Positions 28,836-38,370 of a stretch of 64,000 nt of DNA are shown here, one piece after another. The stretch covers positions 186,001 to 250,000 of the forward strand of contig CAVUAU010000018.1 of NCBI GenBank assembly GCA_963739625.1. Direction: 5' to 3'. The notes beneath the pieces are model-generated. The model was not told the origin of the DNA and ran no database searches. It saw only the letters and a program-made list of their open reading frames with translations. Made by a program: the position numbers and the translations under genes. This stretch comes from Salinimicrobium sp963739625. Its GTDB lineage: Bacteria; Bacteroidota; Bacteroidia; Flavobacteriales; Flavobacteriaceae. Position 1 is the first letter of the stretch. Each line of letters opens with the position of its first letter.

Positions 28836-29410
28836 ACAATTAAATGTTAACCGAGCAACTTTTTTGTTGGAAATCTTTTATTCCTTTTAAGACTTGAGCG
28901 ATTATTTAGGGTTTTATTAACTAATATCTCCGATTTCAGCAGAAAGTGTAAAATGCTCGAAATGTCCTGTGACCACTGCTTTTCCCGCTCCTCGGTGGAG
29001 AGAAATCCAGGACAAAATTGCCCTTTTTGAAAAACAAGCCGGAGAATAAATTTTAATCTTTCAATTCGGTCCCGCCCAGAAATAAACGGGGTTCAAAGGT
29101 TTTTTTCCTTGTTTTTTGCAAATGTTAAAGAAATCCGGCTGAAGTTCTTGTGTGAGAAAAGTGCAAAAAGAGATCGGAACAGATACCTATATAAATAGGA
29201 CAGTTATTTAATAAGGATTGGTCTTCTCATAAAGAATGGGAATGGATAGAAGATGCTTTTTACCTTTTTTGGTGAGAGGAGAATTTTTCGCCGGGGCCTC
29301 ATCTTTAATGACCTTTTTGAAACTATTTAAAGAAGTCTTTTTAGAGGAACATTTCTTCTGAAGTTAATGAGGATTTTTATGTGGCGGGAAGTCTTCTGAA
29401 AATTAATGAT
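28836..29410. other. gene-free stretch between susC and rpsL
   Basis: No open frame of 60 codons, RNA gene or repeat of note. A/T-rich overall, with a short palindrome CCTATATAAATAGG at about 29,190-29,203. The promoters for the flanking genes lie at its two ends. Confidence 0.6.
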
Positions 29411-29416
29411 TTAAGA

Positions 29417-29447
29417 TTTGAATAATTCGGTTTTATTTCTACCTTTG
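29417..29447 (+). promoter_or_regulatory. promoter of the ribosomal protein supercluster
   Basis: TTTG (29,417-29,420), a 19-base spacer, and TACCTTTG (29,440-29,447) match the Bacteroidota consensus in both boxes and spacing; it is the best promoter in the window. The leader before rpsL is about 50 bases and contains GACCTTTTAAAAAAGG, a weak hairpin. Confidence 0.85.
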
Positions 29448-29502
29448 CAGACCTTTTAAAAAAGGGAGTTTATATAAAACAATAATTAGTGTAAAAGAAA
29501 TT

Positions 29503-29877
29503 ATGCCAACAATTTCACAATTAGTACGAAAAGGAAGAGCCACAATTACCAAGAAGAGTAAATCGGCTGCTTTGGATTCGTGCCCTCAAAGACGAGGTGT
29601 TTGTACACGTGTTTACACCACTACTCCTAAGAAACCAAACTCTGCAATGAGAAAAGTTGCAAGGGTAAGGTTGACTAATGGAAAAGAGGTGAACGCGTAC
29701 ATTCCTGGTGAGGGGCACAACCTCCAAGAGCACTCGATAGTATTGGTTAGAGGCGGAAGAGTAAAAGATTTGCCTGGGGTTAGGTATCATATTGTTCGTG
29801 GAGCCCTTGACACTGCCGGTGTTGAAGGAAGAACTCAGAGACGATCTAAGTATGGTGCTAAAAGACCTAAGAAGTAA
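29503..29877 (+). CDS. rpsL: 30S ribosomal protein S12
   Basis: 124 residues, full length. The decoding-centre loops are intact: KKPNS with Lys43/44, and RVKDLPGVRYH with Lys88. These lysines are the usual sites of streptomycin-resistance changes, so the gene looks wild type. First gene of the cluster. Confidence 0.99.
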   Translation: MPTISQLVRKGRATITKKSKSAALDSCPQRRGVCTRVYTTTPKKPNSAMRKVARVRLTNGKEVNAYIPGEGHNLQEHSIVLVRGGRVKDLPGVRYHIVRGALDTAGVEGRTQRRSKYGAKRPKK

Positions 29878-29900
29878 TTAAAAACTTTTAATGTAAAGAC

Positions 29901-30377
29901 ATGAGAAAAAGACAGGCGAAAAAAAGGCCACTCTTGCCAGATCCAAAATTCAACGATCAGTTAGTAACGCGTTTTGTTAACATGATGATGTGGGATGGTA
30001 AGAAATCTGTTGCCTTTAAAGTTTTCTACGATGCGATTGCGATCGTAGAGGAGAAAAAACAAGACGAAGAAAAAACTGCTCTTGAGCTTTGGAAAGATGC
30101 TCTTTCAAACGTAATGCCGCACGTAGAAGTGCGTAGCCGACGTGTTGGAGGTGCTACTTTTCAAATTCCAATGCAGATAAGACCAGACCGTAAGGTGTCA
30201 ACTGCTATGAAGTGGTTGATTAGCTATTCAAGAAAGCGTAATGAGAAATCAATGGCGCAAAAACTGGCTGCTGAAGTTTTGGCTGCGGCTAAAGAAGAAG
30301 GTGCGGCTGTGAAGAAAAGAGTTGATACTCATAAAATGGCTGAAGCGAACAAAGCATTCTCTCACTTTAGATTCTAA
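29901..30377 (+). CDS. rpsG: 30S ribosomal protein S7
   Basis: 158 residues starting MRKRQAKKR, with the conserved EVRSRRVGGATFQIPM segment and a C-terminus ending AFSHFRF. S7 is the primary binder of the 16S 3' major (head) domain. It starts 23 bases after rpsL and ends three bases before fusA. Confidence 0.99.
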   Translation: MRKRQAKKRPLLPDPKFNDQLVTRFVNMMMWDGKKSVAFKVFYDAIAIVEEKKQDEEKTALELWKDALSNVMPHVEVRSRRVGGATFQIPMQIRPDRKVSTAMKWLISYSRKRNEKSMAQKLAAEVLAAAKEEGAAVKKRVDTHKMAEANKAFSHFRF

Positions 30378-30380
30378 AAC

Positions 30381-32490
30381 ATGGCACAAAGAGATTTAAA
30401 ATTCACAAGAAATATAGGGATTGCCGCGCATATTGATGCCGGTAAGACAACGACGACGGAGCGAATTCTATTCTACACAGGGATAAGCCATAAGATTGGT
30501 GAGGTGCACGATGGTGCTGCAACCATGGACTGGATGGAGCAAGAGCAGGAGCGTGGTATCACCATTACTTCTGCAGCTACTCATTGTAAGTGGATGTACC
30601 GTGATCAGGAATTTACTGTAAATATTATCGATACCCCGGGACACGTTGACTTTACTGTAGAGGTAGAGCGTTCTTTGCGTGTACTTGACGGGATGGTTGC
30701 TTTGTTTAGTGCAGTAGACGGGGTTGAGCCTCAGTCTGAAACTGTGTGGAGACAGGCAGACAAATACCGTGTTCCAAGACTAGGATTTGTAAATAAAATG
30801 GACCGTCAGGGTGCTGATTTCTTTAACGTGTGTAACCAGGTTAGAGAAATGCTGGGTGGTAACCCGGTGCCATTGCAAATTCCAATTGGAGACGAGATCG
30901 ATTTTAAAGGTGTGGTTGACCTTATTTCCAAAAAAGCTATTGTTTGGAATGAGGAAGACTTCGGAATGACTTATGAAACCATCGATATTCCTGCAGAGCT
31001 GGAAGAAGATGTAAATAAATACAGAGCTCAACTTGTAGAGGCAGTTGCTGAATATGATGAGGCTCTTATGGAGAAATTCTTTGAGGATGAAAACTCAATT
31101 ACAGAAGACGAGATCATTGCTGCGCTAAGAGCTGCAACAATTGATATGTCTATTATTCCAATGATGTGTGGATCTGCCTTTAAAAACAAAGGAGTTCAGG
31201 CTATGTTGGATGCTGTAATGCGTTACCTTCCTTCTCCGGTTGATGTTGAGGCTATCGTTGGGGTGAACCCGGATACAGATGAGGAAGAAAAACGTAAGCC
31301 TAACGTAGAATCACCTTTTTCGGCATTAGCATTTAAAATTGCTACCGATCCTTTCGTAGGTCGTTTGGCTTTCTTTAGAGTTTACTCCGGAACACTTGAC
31401 GCAGGTTCTTATGTGTTGAACAATCGTTCAGGTAAAAAAGAACGTATTTCACGTATCTACCAGATGCACGCTAACAAGCAACAGCCTATCGACAAGATCG
31501 AGGCCGGTGATATTGGTGCAGCTGTTGGATTTAAAGATATTAAGACTGGAGATACGCTTACAGATGAGAAACACCCGATCATTCTTGAATCGATGTCTTT
31601 CCCTGATCCTGTAATTGGTATTTCTGTTGAGCCTAAAACAAAGGCTGATGTTGATAAAATGGGTATGGCTTTGGCTAAACTTGCTGAAGAAGATCCAACT
31701 TTCCAGGTTAAGACCGATGAGGCTTCTGGTCAAACAATTATCTCCGGGATGGGTGAGCTTCACCTTGAGATCCTTGTAGATCGTTTGAAAAGAGAGTTTA
31801 AAGTTGAAGTTAACCAGGGACAACCTCAGGTTGAGTACAAAGAAGCTGTTAACAAGATCTACAGATCACAGAGAGGTTTATAAAAAGCAATCTGGTGGTC
31901 GTGGTAAGTTTGGTGATATCGTATTCAAACTTGGACCTGCAGATGAGGACTTTAAAGGGCCTGGTCTTCAGTTCGTTGATGAGATCAAAGGTGGTCGTAT
32001 TCCAAAGGAATTCATTCCATCTGTAGAGAAAGGATTTAAAGAGGCGATGAAAAACGGACCTCTTGCAGGATTTACTATGGATACTCTAAAAGTGAATCTT
32101 TTGGACGGATCTTTCCACCCTGTGGATTCTGATCAACTTTCTTTTGAATTGGCAGCTAAATTGGGTTATAAAGACGCGGCTAAAAAAGCCGGTGCTGTGA
32201 TCCTTGAGCCAATCATGAAAGTTGAAGTGGTTACTCCTGAAGAGAACATGGGTGATATAGTAGGAGATTTGAACAGACGTCGTGGACAGGTTAATAACAT
32301 GTCTGACAGGTCTGGGGCCAAGGTAATCAAGGCTGAAGTGCCGCTTTCTGAAATGTTCGGATACGTTACAACATTACGTACCCTTTCTTCTGGACGTGCA
32401 ACTTCTACTATGGAATTCTCTCACTATGCTGAAACTCCTTCAAACGTTTCAGAGCAAGTTATAAAGGCAGCAAAAGGAGCTAACGATTAA
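30381..32490 (+). CDS. fusA: elongation factor G, frameshifted in the written sequence
   Basis: About 702 residues after removing one base at ~31,857, where AACAAGATCTACAGAT should read AACAAGTCTACAGAT to restore the usual NKSTDHREVY junction in domain IV. G-domain motifs are AHIDAGKTTTTER (G1), RGITI (G2), DTPGH (G3) and NKMDR (G4). EF-G drives translocation and, with RRF, ribosome recycling. Only one copy is visible. As the protein is essential, this break is strong evidence for a sequence error. Confidence 0.96.
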
Positions 32491-32501
32491 TTATCAGGAA
32501 A

Positions 32502-32807
32502 ATGAGTCAAAAAATCAGAATAAAACTAAAATCCTACGATCATAACCTGGTAGATAAATCTGCCGAAAAGATCGTAAAAACCGTAAAAAGTACGGGTGCT
32601 GTGGTAACCGGTCCAATACCATTGCCAACACACAAGAAGATCTTTACTGTATTGCGTTCTCCACACGTTAACAAAAAGTCGAGAGAACAGTTTCAGCTTA
32701 GCTCTTACAAAAGACTGCTGGATATTTACAGTTCTTCTTCTAAGACGATTGATGCTCTTATGAAACTTGAATTGCCAAGTGGAGTAGAGGTTGAGATTAA
32801 AGTGTGA
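32502..32807 (+). CDS. rpsJ: 30S ribosomal protein S10
   Basis: 101 residues with the RIKLKSYDHNLVDKSAEKIV start and the VRSPHVNKKSREQF-type loop. S10 also joins NusB in antitermination complexes. It follows fusA by 11 bases with no tuf in between. A 142-base structured gap separates it from rplC. Confidence 0.99.
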   Translation: MSQKIRIKLKSYDHNLVDKSAEKIVKTVKSTGAVVTGPIPLPTHKKIFTVLRSPHVNKKSREQFQLSSYKRLLDIYSSSSKTIDALMKLELPSGVEVEIKV

Positions 32808-32816
32808 TGAAGCATA

Positions 32817-32914
32817 CCTCTTAAAAAAGGGGTTTACATGTCCCGAGCCGTGAGCAAGGGAAAAACGGAGAAAAATACATTCAGGATTGGAAAGTATTTT
32901 TTTCAATCCTGAAT
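32817..32914 (+). promoter_or_regulatory. candidate structured RNA between rpsJ and rplC
   Basis: Hairpin 1 is CCTCTT-aaaa-AAGGGG (one G-U pair). A conserved-looking single-stranded stretch with CCCGAGCCGTGAGCAAGGG follows. Hairpin 2 has perfect 11-bp arms ATTCAGGATTG (32,879-32,889) and CAATCCTGAAT (32,904-32,914) with ATTTTT after it. It could be a terminator/attenuator or a ribosomal-protein binding leader. The gap is the widest in the cluster. Confidence 0.55.
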
Positions 32915-32949
32915 ATTTTTAAATAAACATTAATAACTAATAATTAATT

Positions 32950-33561
32950 ATGTCTGGGTTAATAGGAAAAAAGATTGGCATGACCAGCATTTTTGACGAG
33001 AACGGAAAGAATATTCCCTGTACCGTTATTGAAGCAGGACCATGCGTGATTACCCAAGTCAGAACCGAGGAGGTTGACGGGTACAAAGCTCTTCAGCTTG
33101 GTTTCGATGACAAAAAGACTGCTAATAAGGCTGCCGAAGGGCACGCTAAAAAAGCCGGTGGTGCTGCAAAGCGCAAAGTCGTTGAATTCAAGGGATTTGA
33201 AGGAGAGCACAAATTAGGTGATACGATCACCGTTGAGCATTTTGTTGAAGGTGAATTTGTTGACATTTCCGGTATTTCAAAAGGAAAAGGTTTTCAAGGG
33301 GTTGTTAAACGTCACGGTTTTGGTGGGGTTGGACAAGCTACTCACGGTCAACATAACCGATTGAGAGCTCCTGGTTCTATTGGTGCTGCGTCTTATCCTG
33401 CGAGAGTATTCAAAGGAATGCGTATGGCCGGAAGAATGGGTGGCGATAAAGTTAAAGTAGAAAACCTGAGAGTTTTAAAAGTAGTGGCCGATAAGAACCT
33501 GCTTGTTGTTAAAGGAGCGGTTCCTGGTCATAAGAACTCTTACGTAATCATTCAGAAGTAA
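32950..33561 (+). CDS. rplC: 50S ribosomal protein L3
   Basis: 203 residues with GLIGKKIGMTSIFDENG at the start and the peptidyl-transferase-facing segment GQATHGQHNRLRAPGSIG. Its stop overlaps the rplD start by one base (TAATG), implying coupled translation. Confidence 0.99.
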   Translation: MSGLIGKKIGMTSIFDENGKNIPCTVIEAGPCVITQVRTEEVDGYKALQLGFDDKKTANKAAEGHAKKAGGAAKRKVVEFKGFEGEHKLGDTITVEHFVEGEFVDISGISKGKGFQGVVKRHGFGGVGQATHGQHNRLRAPGSIGAASYPARVFKGMRMAGRMGGDKVKVENLRVLKVVADKNLLVVKGAVPGHKNSYVIIQK

Positions 33562-34190
33562 TGGAAGTAGCAGTTTTAGATATAAAAGGAAAAGAAACAG
33601 GAAGAAAGGCAAACCTTTCTGACGCTGTTTTTGCAGTAGAGCCTAATAACCATGCTGTGTATCTTGATGTGAAGCAATATCTGGCCAACCAACGCCAGGG
33701 TACTCACAAGGCAAAAGAACGTGCTGAGATTGCAGGTTCTACCCGTAAGATCAAGAAACAAAAAGGTACAGGTACTGCGCGTGCAGGAAGTATCAAGTCT
33801 CCTATTTTCAAAGGTGGAGGTAGAGTTTTTGGTCCAAGACCAAGAAACTATTCTTTCAAATTGAATAAGACCCTGAAAAGGTTGGCTAGAAAATCTGCCT
33901 TGTCTATGAAGGCAAATGACAACGCAATTATCGTTGTAGAAGATTTTTCTTTCGACGCTCCAAAGACTAAGAATTTCACTGATGTGTTGAAAGCCTTAGG
34001 GTTAGATGGGAAAAAATCTTTGATAGTGTTGGGTGACTCGAATAAAAACGTATATTTGTCGTCACGCAATTTAAAGGCTTCTGAGGTTGTAAGTGGTTCA
34101 GAATTAAGCACTTACAAAATTTTAAACGCAAATAATATTGTGTTTTTAGAGGGGTCTCTAGAAGGAATTGAGTCGAATTTAAGTAAATAA
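33561..34190 (+). CDS. rplD: 50S ribosomal protein L4
   Basis: 209 residues with the tunnel-reaching loop (KKQKGTGTARAGSIKSPIFKGG region) intact. In enterobacteria L4 regulates the S10 operon; no E. coli-like leader is seen here. Starts on the last base of the rplC stop. Confidence 0.99.
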   Translation: MEVAVLDIKGKETGRKANLSDAVFAVEPNNHAVYLDVKQYLANQRQGTHKAKERAEIAGSTRKIKKQKGTGTARAGSIKSPIFKGGGRVFGPRPRNYSFKLNKTLKRLARKSALSMKANDNAIIVVEDFSFDAPKTKNFTDVLKALGLDGKKSLIVLGDSNKNVYLSSRNLKASEVVSGSELSTYKILNANNIVFLEGSLEGIESNLSK

Positions 34191-34195
34191 GCATT

Positions 34196-34486
34196 ATGAG
34201 TATCCTTATAAAACCTATTATTACTGAGAAAGCTACAGCAGATAGCGAACTTAATAATAAGTACGCTTTTGTAGTTGATAATAAGGCGAATAAGATTGAA
34301 ATCAAAGACGCTGTCGAGGCTGCTTATGGTGTTTCAGTTACCAAAGTTCGTACTATTAATGTCCGCCCAGACAGAAAAACCCGTTACACAAAGACGGGTG
34401 TTGTCACTGGTAAAACCAGCGCCTTTAAAAAGGCACTAGTACAGGTGGCGGAAGGTGAAACTATTGATTTGTATAGTAATCTCTAA
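34196..34486 (+). CDS. rplW: 50S ribosomal protein L23
   Basis: 96 residues, beginning SILIKPIITEKATADSE, with the C-terminal KTRYTKTGVVTGKTSAFKKA segment. L23 sits at the tunnel exit and docks SRP and trigger factor. Five bases after rplD. Confidence 0.98.
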   Translation: MSILIKPIITEKATADSELNNKYAFVVDNKANKIEIKDAVEAAYGVSVTKVRTINVRPDRKTRYTKTGVVTGKTSAFKKALVQVAEGETIDLYSNL

Positions 34487-34495
34487 GATTAAGAA

Positions 34496-35323
34496 ATGTC
34501 AGTTAGAAAATTAAAACCAATCACTCCTGGTCAGCGATTTAGAGTAGTAAACGGATTTGACGCGATTACTACTGATAAGCCGGAGAAAAGCCTTTTGGCT
34601 CCGAACAAAAAATCAGGAGGACGAAACAGTCAGGGAAAAATGACCATGCGCTACATGGGTGGTGGTCATAAAAGACGTTACAGGATCATCGATTTCAAAA
34701 GAGACAAGCAGGGTATTCCTGCAACTGTTGCTTCTATTGAATATGATCCAAACAGAACGGCCTTTATCGCTTTGTTGAATTATCAGGATGGCGAAAAACG
34801 ATATATTATTGCTCAGAATGGACTTCAGGTTGGGCAAAATGTAGTATCCACTGCCGAGGCTGGTGCTCCTGAAATCGGGAACGCAATGCCATTGGCAAAC
34901 ATTCCATTGGGTACTATTATCTCTTGTATCGAGCTAAGACCTGGACAGGGAGCTGTTATGGCTCGTTCTGCCGGTGCTTTCGCTCAGTTGATGGCAAGGG
35001 AAGGGAAATACGCTACCATCAAATTACCTTCAGGAGAGATCAGAAGGGTATTGGCAAGCTGTGTGGCAACAATTGGAGCTGTGTCTAACAGTGATCACCA
35101 GTTGTTGGTTTCTGGTAAAGCCGGTAGAAAGAGATGGTTGGGTAGAAGACCAAGAACAAGACCAGTTGTAATGAACCCTGTAGATCACCCAATGGGTGGT
35201 GGTGAAGGCCGTGCATCTGGAGGTCACCCAAGGTCTAGAAAAGGACTTCCTGCTAAAGGATTTAGAACCCGTTCTAAGACCAAGTCGAGTAATAAATATA
35301 TTGTAGAACGTAGAAAGAAATAA
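34496..35323 (+). CDS. rplB: 50S ribosomal protein L2
   Basis: 275 residues. The C-terminal signature PVVMNPVDHPMGGGEG contains the conserved His near the peptidyl transferase centre. One of the primary 23S binders. Nine bases after rplW. Confidence 0.99.
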   Translation: MSVRKLKPITPGQRFRVVNGFDAITTDKPEKSLLAPNKKSGGRNSQGKMTMRYMGGGHKRRYRIIDFKRDKQGIPATVASIEYDPNRTAFIALLNYQDGEKRYIIAQNGLQVGQNVVSTAEAGAPEIGNAMPLANIPLGTIISCIELRPGQGAVMARSAGAFAQLMAREGKYATIKLPSGEIRRVLASCVATIGAVSNSDHQLLVSGKAGRKRWLGRRPRTRPVVMNPVDHPMGGGEGRASGGHPRSRKGLPAKGFRTRSKTKSSNKYIVERRKK

Positions 35324-35329
35324 TAAGAT

Positions 35330-35608
35330 ATGGCACGTTCATTAAAAAAAGGACCTTACGTTCACTATAAGCTGGAGCAAAAAGTTGCTCAAAACACAGA
35401 ATCCGGGAAGAAAGCGGTTATTAAGACCTGGTCAAGGGCTTCTATGATCACACCTGATTTTGTGGGGCAAACTATAGCTGTTCACAACGGACGTCAATTT
35501 GTTCCTGTATATATTACAGAGAACATGGTGGGTCACAAATTAGGTGAATTTTCACCAACAAGATCTTTTAGGGGTCATGCTGGTGCTAAAAATAAAGGTA
35601 AAAAATAA
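35330..35608 (+). CDS. rpsS: 30S ribosomal protein S19
   Basis: 92 residues starting MARSLKKGPYVH, with the family signature KLGEFSPTRSFRGH. Forms the head complex with S13. Confidence 0.99.
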   Translation: MARSLKKGPYVHYKLEQKVAQNTESGKKAVIKTWSRASMITPDFVGQTIAVHNGRQFVPVYITENMVGHKLGEFSPTRSFRGHAGAKNKGKK

Positions 35609-35616
35609 TTGAAGCT

Positions 35617-36024
35617 ATGGGAGTTCGTAAAAGAGAAAAAGCAGAGCAAATAAAAGAAGCTAAGAAGCAGATAGCTTTTGCTAAGTTGAATAACTGCCCT
35701 ACTTCGCCAAGAAAGATGCGTCTGGTTGCAGACCTTGTTCGTGGTGAAAAAGTAGAAAGAGCGCTTCATATTTTGAAATTCAATTCTAAAGATGCGTCTA
35801 AAAGTCTTGAAAAGCTGTTGTTGTCGGCAATTGCTAACTGGCAGGCTAAGAATGAAGATGCAAGCATTGAAGATGCAGAGTTGTTTGTAAAAGAGATTCG
35901 TGTTGATGGAGGAAGTATGTTGAAAAGACTTCGTCCTGCACCACAGGGTCGCGCACATAGAATTAGAAAACGTTCCAACCACGTAACTTTGGTGCTTGGA
36001 GCTAACAATAATACACAAAGCTAA
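35617..36024 (+). CDS. rplV: 50S ribosomal protein L22
   Basis: 135 residues. The core begins NNCPTSPRKMRLVADLVRG and the tunnel hairpin tip (LKRLRPAPQGRAHRIRKR) is intact, with no macrolide-type deletion. The N-terminus has a short Bacteroidota-type basic extension. Confidence 0.98.
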   Translation: MGVRKREKAEQIKEAKKQIAFAKLNNCPTSPRKMRLVADLVRGEKVERALHILKFNSKDASKSLEKLLLSAIANWQAKNEDASIEDAELFVKEIRVDGGSMLKRLRPAPQGRAHRIRKRSNHVTLVLGANNNTQS

Positions 36025-36032
36025 GTAAGAGT

Positions 36033-36755
36033 ATGGGACAAAAGACAAATCCAATCGGGAATCGCCTTGGTATCATTAGAGGATGGGAATCCAACTGGTA
36101 CGGAGGAAATGACTACGGCGACAAATTAGCCGAAGACGATAAGATTAGAAAATACATCCATGCTCGTCTTTCTAAAGCGAGTGTATCAAGAGTGATCATC
36201 GAGCGTACTCTTAAACTTGTAACCGTTACTATCACCACTGCCCGTCCCGGTATTATTATTGGGAAAGGTGGCCAGGAGGTAGACAAGTTGAAAGAAGAGC
36301 TTAAGAAGATCACAGACAAGGAAGTTCAAATCAACATCTTTGAGATCAAAAGACCAGAACTTGACGCACATTTAGTGGCATCAAGTGTTGCAAGACAAAT
36401 TGAGAATCGTATCTCTTACCGTCGTGCAATTAAAATGGCGATTGCGGCTGCAATGAGAATGAACGCAGAAGGTATTAAAATCGAAATTTCAGGCCGTTTG
36501 AACGGGGCTGAGATGGCGCGTTCAGAATCATACAAGGATGGTAGGATTCCATTGTCGACTTTTAGAGCCGATATTGATTATGCTTTGGTAGAAGCTCATA
36601 CTACTTATGGTAGACTGGGTGTAAAAGTATGGATCATGAAAGGTGAGGTATACGGTAAAAGAGAACTTTCTCCACTTGTTGGAATGTCTAAAAAACAAGG
36701 AGGAAAAACCGGAGCCGGACGAGGTGGTGCTAACAAATCACGTCGTAGAAAGTAA
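36033..36755 (+). CDS. rpsC: 30S ribosomal protein S3
   Basis: 240 residues: KH domain (GIIIGKGGQEVDKLKEEL) and the S3 C-terminal domain (GRLNGAEMARSE), then a basic tail. Part of the mRNA entry helicase site. Confidence 0.99.
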   Translation: MGQKTNPIGNRLGIIRGWESNWYGGNDYGDKLAEDDKIRKYIHARLSKASVSRVIIERTLKLVTVTITTARPGIIIGKGGQEVDKLKEELKKITDKEVQINIFEIKRPELDAHLVASSVARQIENRISYRRAIKMAIAAAMRMNAEGIKIEISGRLNGAEMARSESYKDGRIPLSTFRADIDYALVEAHTTYGRLGVKVWIMKGEVYGKRELSPLVGMSKKQGGKTGAGRGGANKSRRRK

Positions 36756-36774
36756 TTTTTTAAAGTAAAGAAAA

Positions 36775-37194
36775 ATGTTACAGCCTAAAAGAACAAAATA
36801 TCGCAAAATGCAAAAGGGCCGTATGAAAGGTGTTTCTCAAAGAGGACACAGGCTTTCAAACGGTACTTTTGGAATCAAGTCTTTAGACTCGAATTTTGTG
36901 ACTGCAAGACAAATAGAAGCCGCGCGTATTGCTGCTACCCGTTATATGAAAAGAGAAGGTTCCCTGTGGATTAAAATTTTCCCAGACAAGCCTATCACTA
37001 AAAAGCCTCTTGAAGTACGTATGGGTAAAGGTAAAGGTGCCGTTGAATATTGGGCAGCAGTTGTAAAACCAGGAAGAATACTTTTTGAAATAGGGGGTGT
37101 GCCTTTTGATGTTGCAAAAGAGGCTTTGCGTCTTGCAGCACAGAAACTTCCTGTGAAAACTAAGTTCATTGTAGCTAGAGATTATCAAGCTTAA
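36775..37194 (+). CDS. rplP: 50S ribosomal protein L16
   Basis: 139 residues with KYRKMQKGRMKG at the start and MGKGKGAVEYWAAVVKPG; Arg81-type loop region present. Contacts tRNA near the A site. Confidence 0.99.
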   Translation: MLQPKRTKYRKMQKGRMKGVSQRGHRLSNGTFGIKSLDSNFVTARQIEAARIAATRYMKREGSLWIKIFPDKPITKKPLEVRMGKGKGAVEYWAAVVKPGRILFEIGGVPFDVAKEALRLAAQKLPVKTKFIVARDYQA

Positions 37195-37205
37195 TAAGAC
37201 ACGTT

Positions 37206-37397
37206 ATGAAACAATCAGAAGTAAGAGAATTGTCTGTAGCAGAATTACAGGAAGAACTTGGTAAATCAAGGAAAGCATATTCCGATCTAAAAATGGCTCA
37301 CGCAGTATCGCCATTAGAGAACCCAATCCAGTTGAGAACTGAGAGAAGATCTATAGCGCGTATTGCTACAGAGTTAACTAAAAGAGAGCAACAATAA
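37206..37397 (+). CDS. rpmC: 50S ribosomal protein L29
   Basis: 63 residues, two helices, starting MKQSEVRELSVAELQEEL and ending TELTKREQQ. Lies beside L23 at the tunnel exit. Confidence 0.98.
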   Translation: MKQSEVRELSVAELQEELGKSRKAYSDLKMAHAVSPLENPIQLRTERRSIARIATELTKREQQ

Positions 37398-37414
37398 GTG
37401 TTATTCTGCTGAAA

Positions 37415-37672
37415 ATGGAAAAAAGAAACTTAAGAAAAGAACGTATAGGTGTTGTTACCAGTAATAAGATGATGAAATCAATTGTGGTTTCTGAAACTAA
37501 GAAAGTAAAACACCCCATGTATGGAAAATTCGTTTTGAAAACGAAAAAGTACGTGGCACACGACGAAACAAACGACTGCAACATTGGAGATACTGTAAGG
37601 ATCATGGAAACTCGTCCTTTGAGTAAATCTAAATGCTGGAGATTAGTAGAAATAATTGAAAGAGCGAAGTAA
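37415..37672 (+). CDS. rpsQ: 30S ribosomal protein S17
   Basis: 85 residues, OB fold, with KRIGVVTSNKMMKSIVV-like start (RKERIGVVTSNKM) and GDTVRIMETRPLSKSK. Two bases ahead of rplN. Confidence 0.99.
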   Translation: MEKRNLRKERIGVVTSNKMMKSIVVSETKKVKHPMYGKFVLKTKKYVAHDETNDCNIGDTVRIMETRPLSKSKCWRLVEIIERAK

Positions 37673-37674
37673 TT

Positions 37675-38043
37675 ATGGTACAACAAGAGTCTAGATTAAG
37701 AGTTGCAGACAACACAGGTGCTAAAGAAGTTTTAGTGATTCGTGTGTTGGGCGGTACAAATAGAAGATACGCTTCTGTTGGAGACAAGATCGTTGTCAGT
37801 GTAAAAGAAGCTACACCAAACGGAAACGTTAAAAAAGGTGCAGTTTCTACAGCAGTTGTTGTTCGTACCAAAAAAGAAGTGCGCAGACCAGATGGATCTT
37901 ACATCCGTTTTGATGACAATGCGTGTGTTCTGCTTAACCCAACCGGGGAAATGAGAGGAACACGTGTATTTGGACCTGTAGCACGTGAACTTCGTGATAA
38001 GCAATTCATGAAGATTGTATCATTGGCACCAGAAGTGCTTTAA
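37675..38043 (+). CDS. rplN: 50S ribosomal protein L14
   Basis: 122 residues, starting MVQQESRLRVADNTGAKE and ending VSLAPEVL. Contacts 16S RNA at an intersubunit bridge and is the docking site of the silencing factor RsfS. Confidence 0.99.
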   Translation: MVQQESRLRVADNTGAKEVLVIRVLGGTNRRYASVGDKIVVSVKEATPNGNVKKGAVSTAVVVRTKKEVRRPDGSYIRFDDNACVLLNPTGEMRGTRVFGPVARELRDKQFMKIVSLAPEVL

Positions 38044-38056
38044 TACAGAGAACAAA

Positions 38057-38368
38057 ATGAAAAAGCTTAAAATAAAAACAGGAGATACTGTAAGAGTAAC
38101 TGCCGGAGACCATAAAGGTCAGGAAGGTAAAGTTCAACAGGTAAACCTGGAGAAGAATAAAGCAATCGTGGAAGGTGTGAACATGATCTCAAAACATGAG
38201 AAACCAAGTGCTGCCAATCCACAAGGAGGAATCAAGAAGAAGGAGGCTCCTATTCATATTTCCAACTTGTCTTTGATCGACAAGAATGGTGATGCAACCA
38301 GAGTTGGATATAGAACTGAAGGAGACAAGAAAGTAAGGTTTTCCAAAAAATCCAATGAAGTAATTTAG
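38057..38368 (+). CDS. rplX: 50S ribosomal protein L24
   Basis: 103 residues from the ATG at 38,057. A longer reading from 38,015 would run through the end of rplN and is rejected. The KOW motif (GDTVRVTAGDHKGQEGKV) and the KHEKPSAANPQGGI segment are typical. An early assembly factor of the large subunit. Confidence 0.98.
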   Translation: MKKLKIKTGDTVRVTAGDHKGQEGKVQQVNLEKNKAIVEGVNMISKHEKPSAANPQGGIKKKEAPIHISNLSLIDKNGDATRVGYRTEGDKKVRFSKKSNEVI

Positions 38369-38370
38369 TT

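Noticed and set aside
38015..38056. Longer rplX start at 38,015
   Set aside because: It would run through the end of rplN in another frame; the ATG at 38,057 gives the standard L24.
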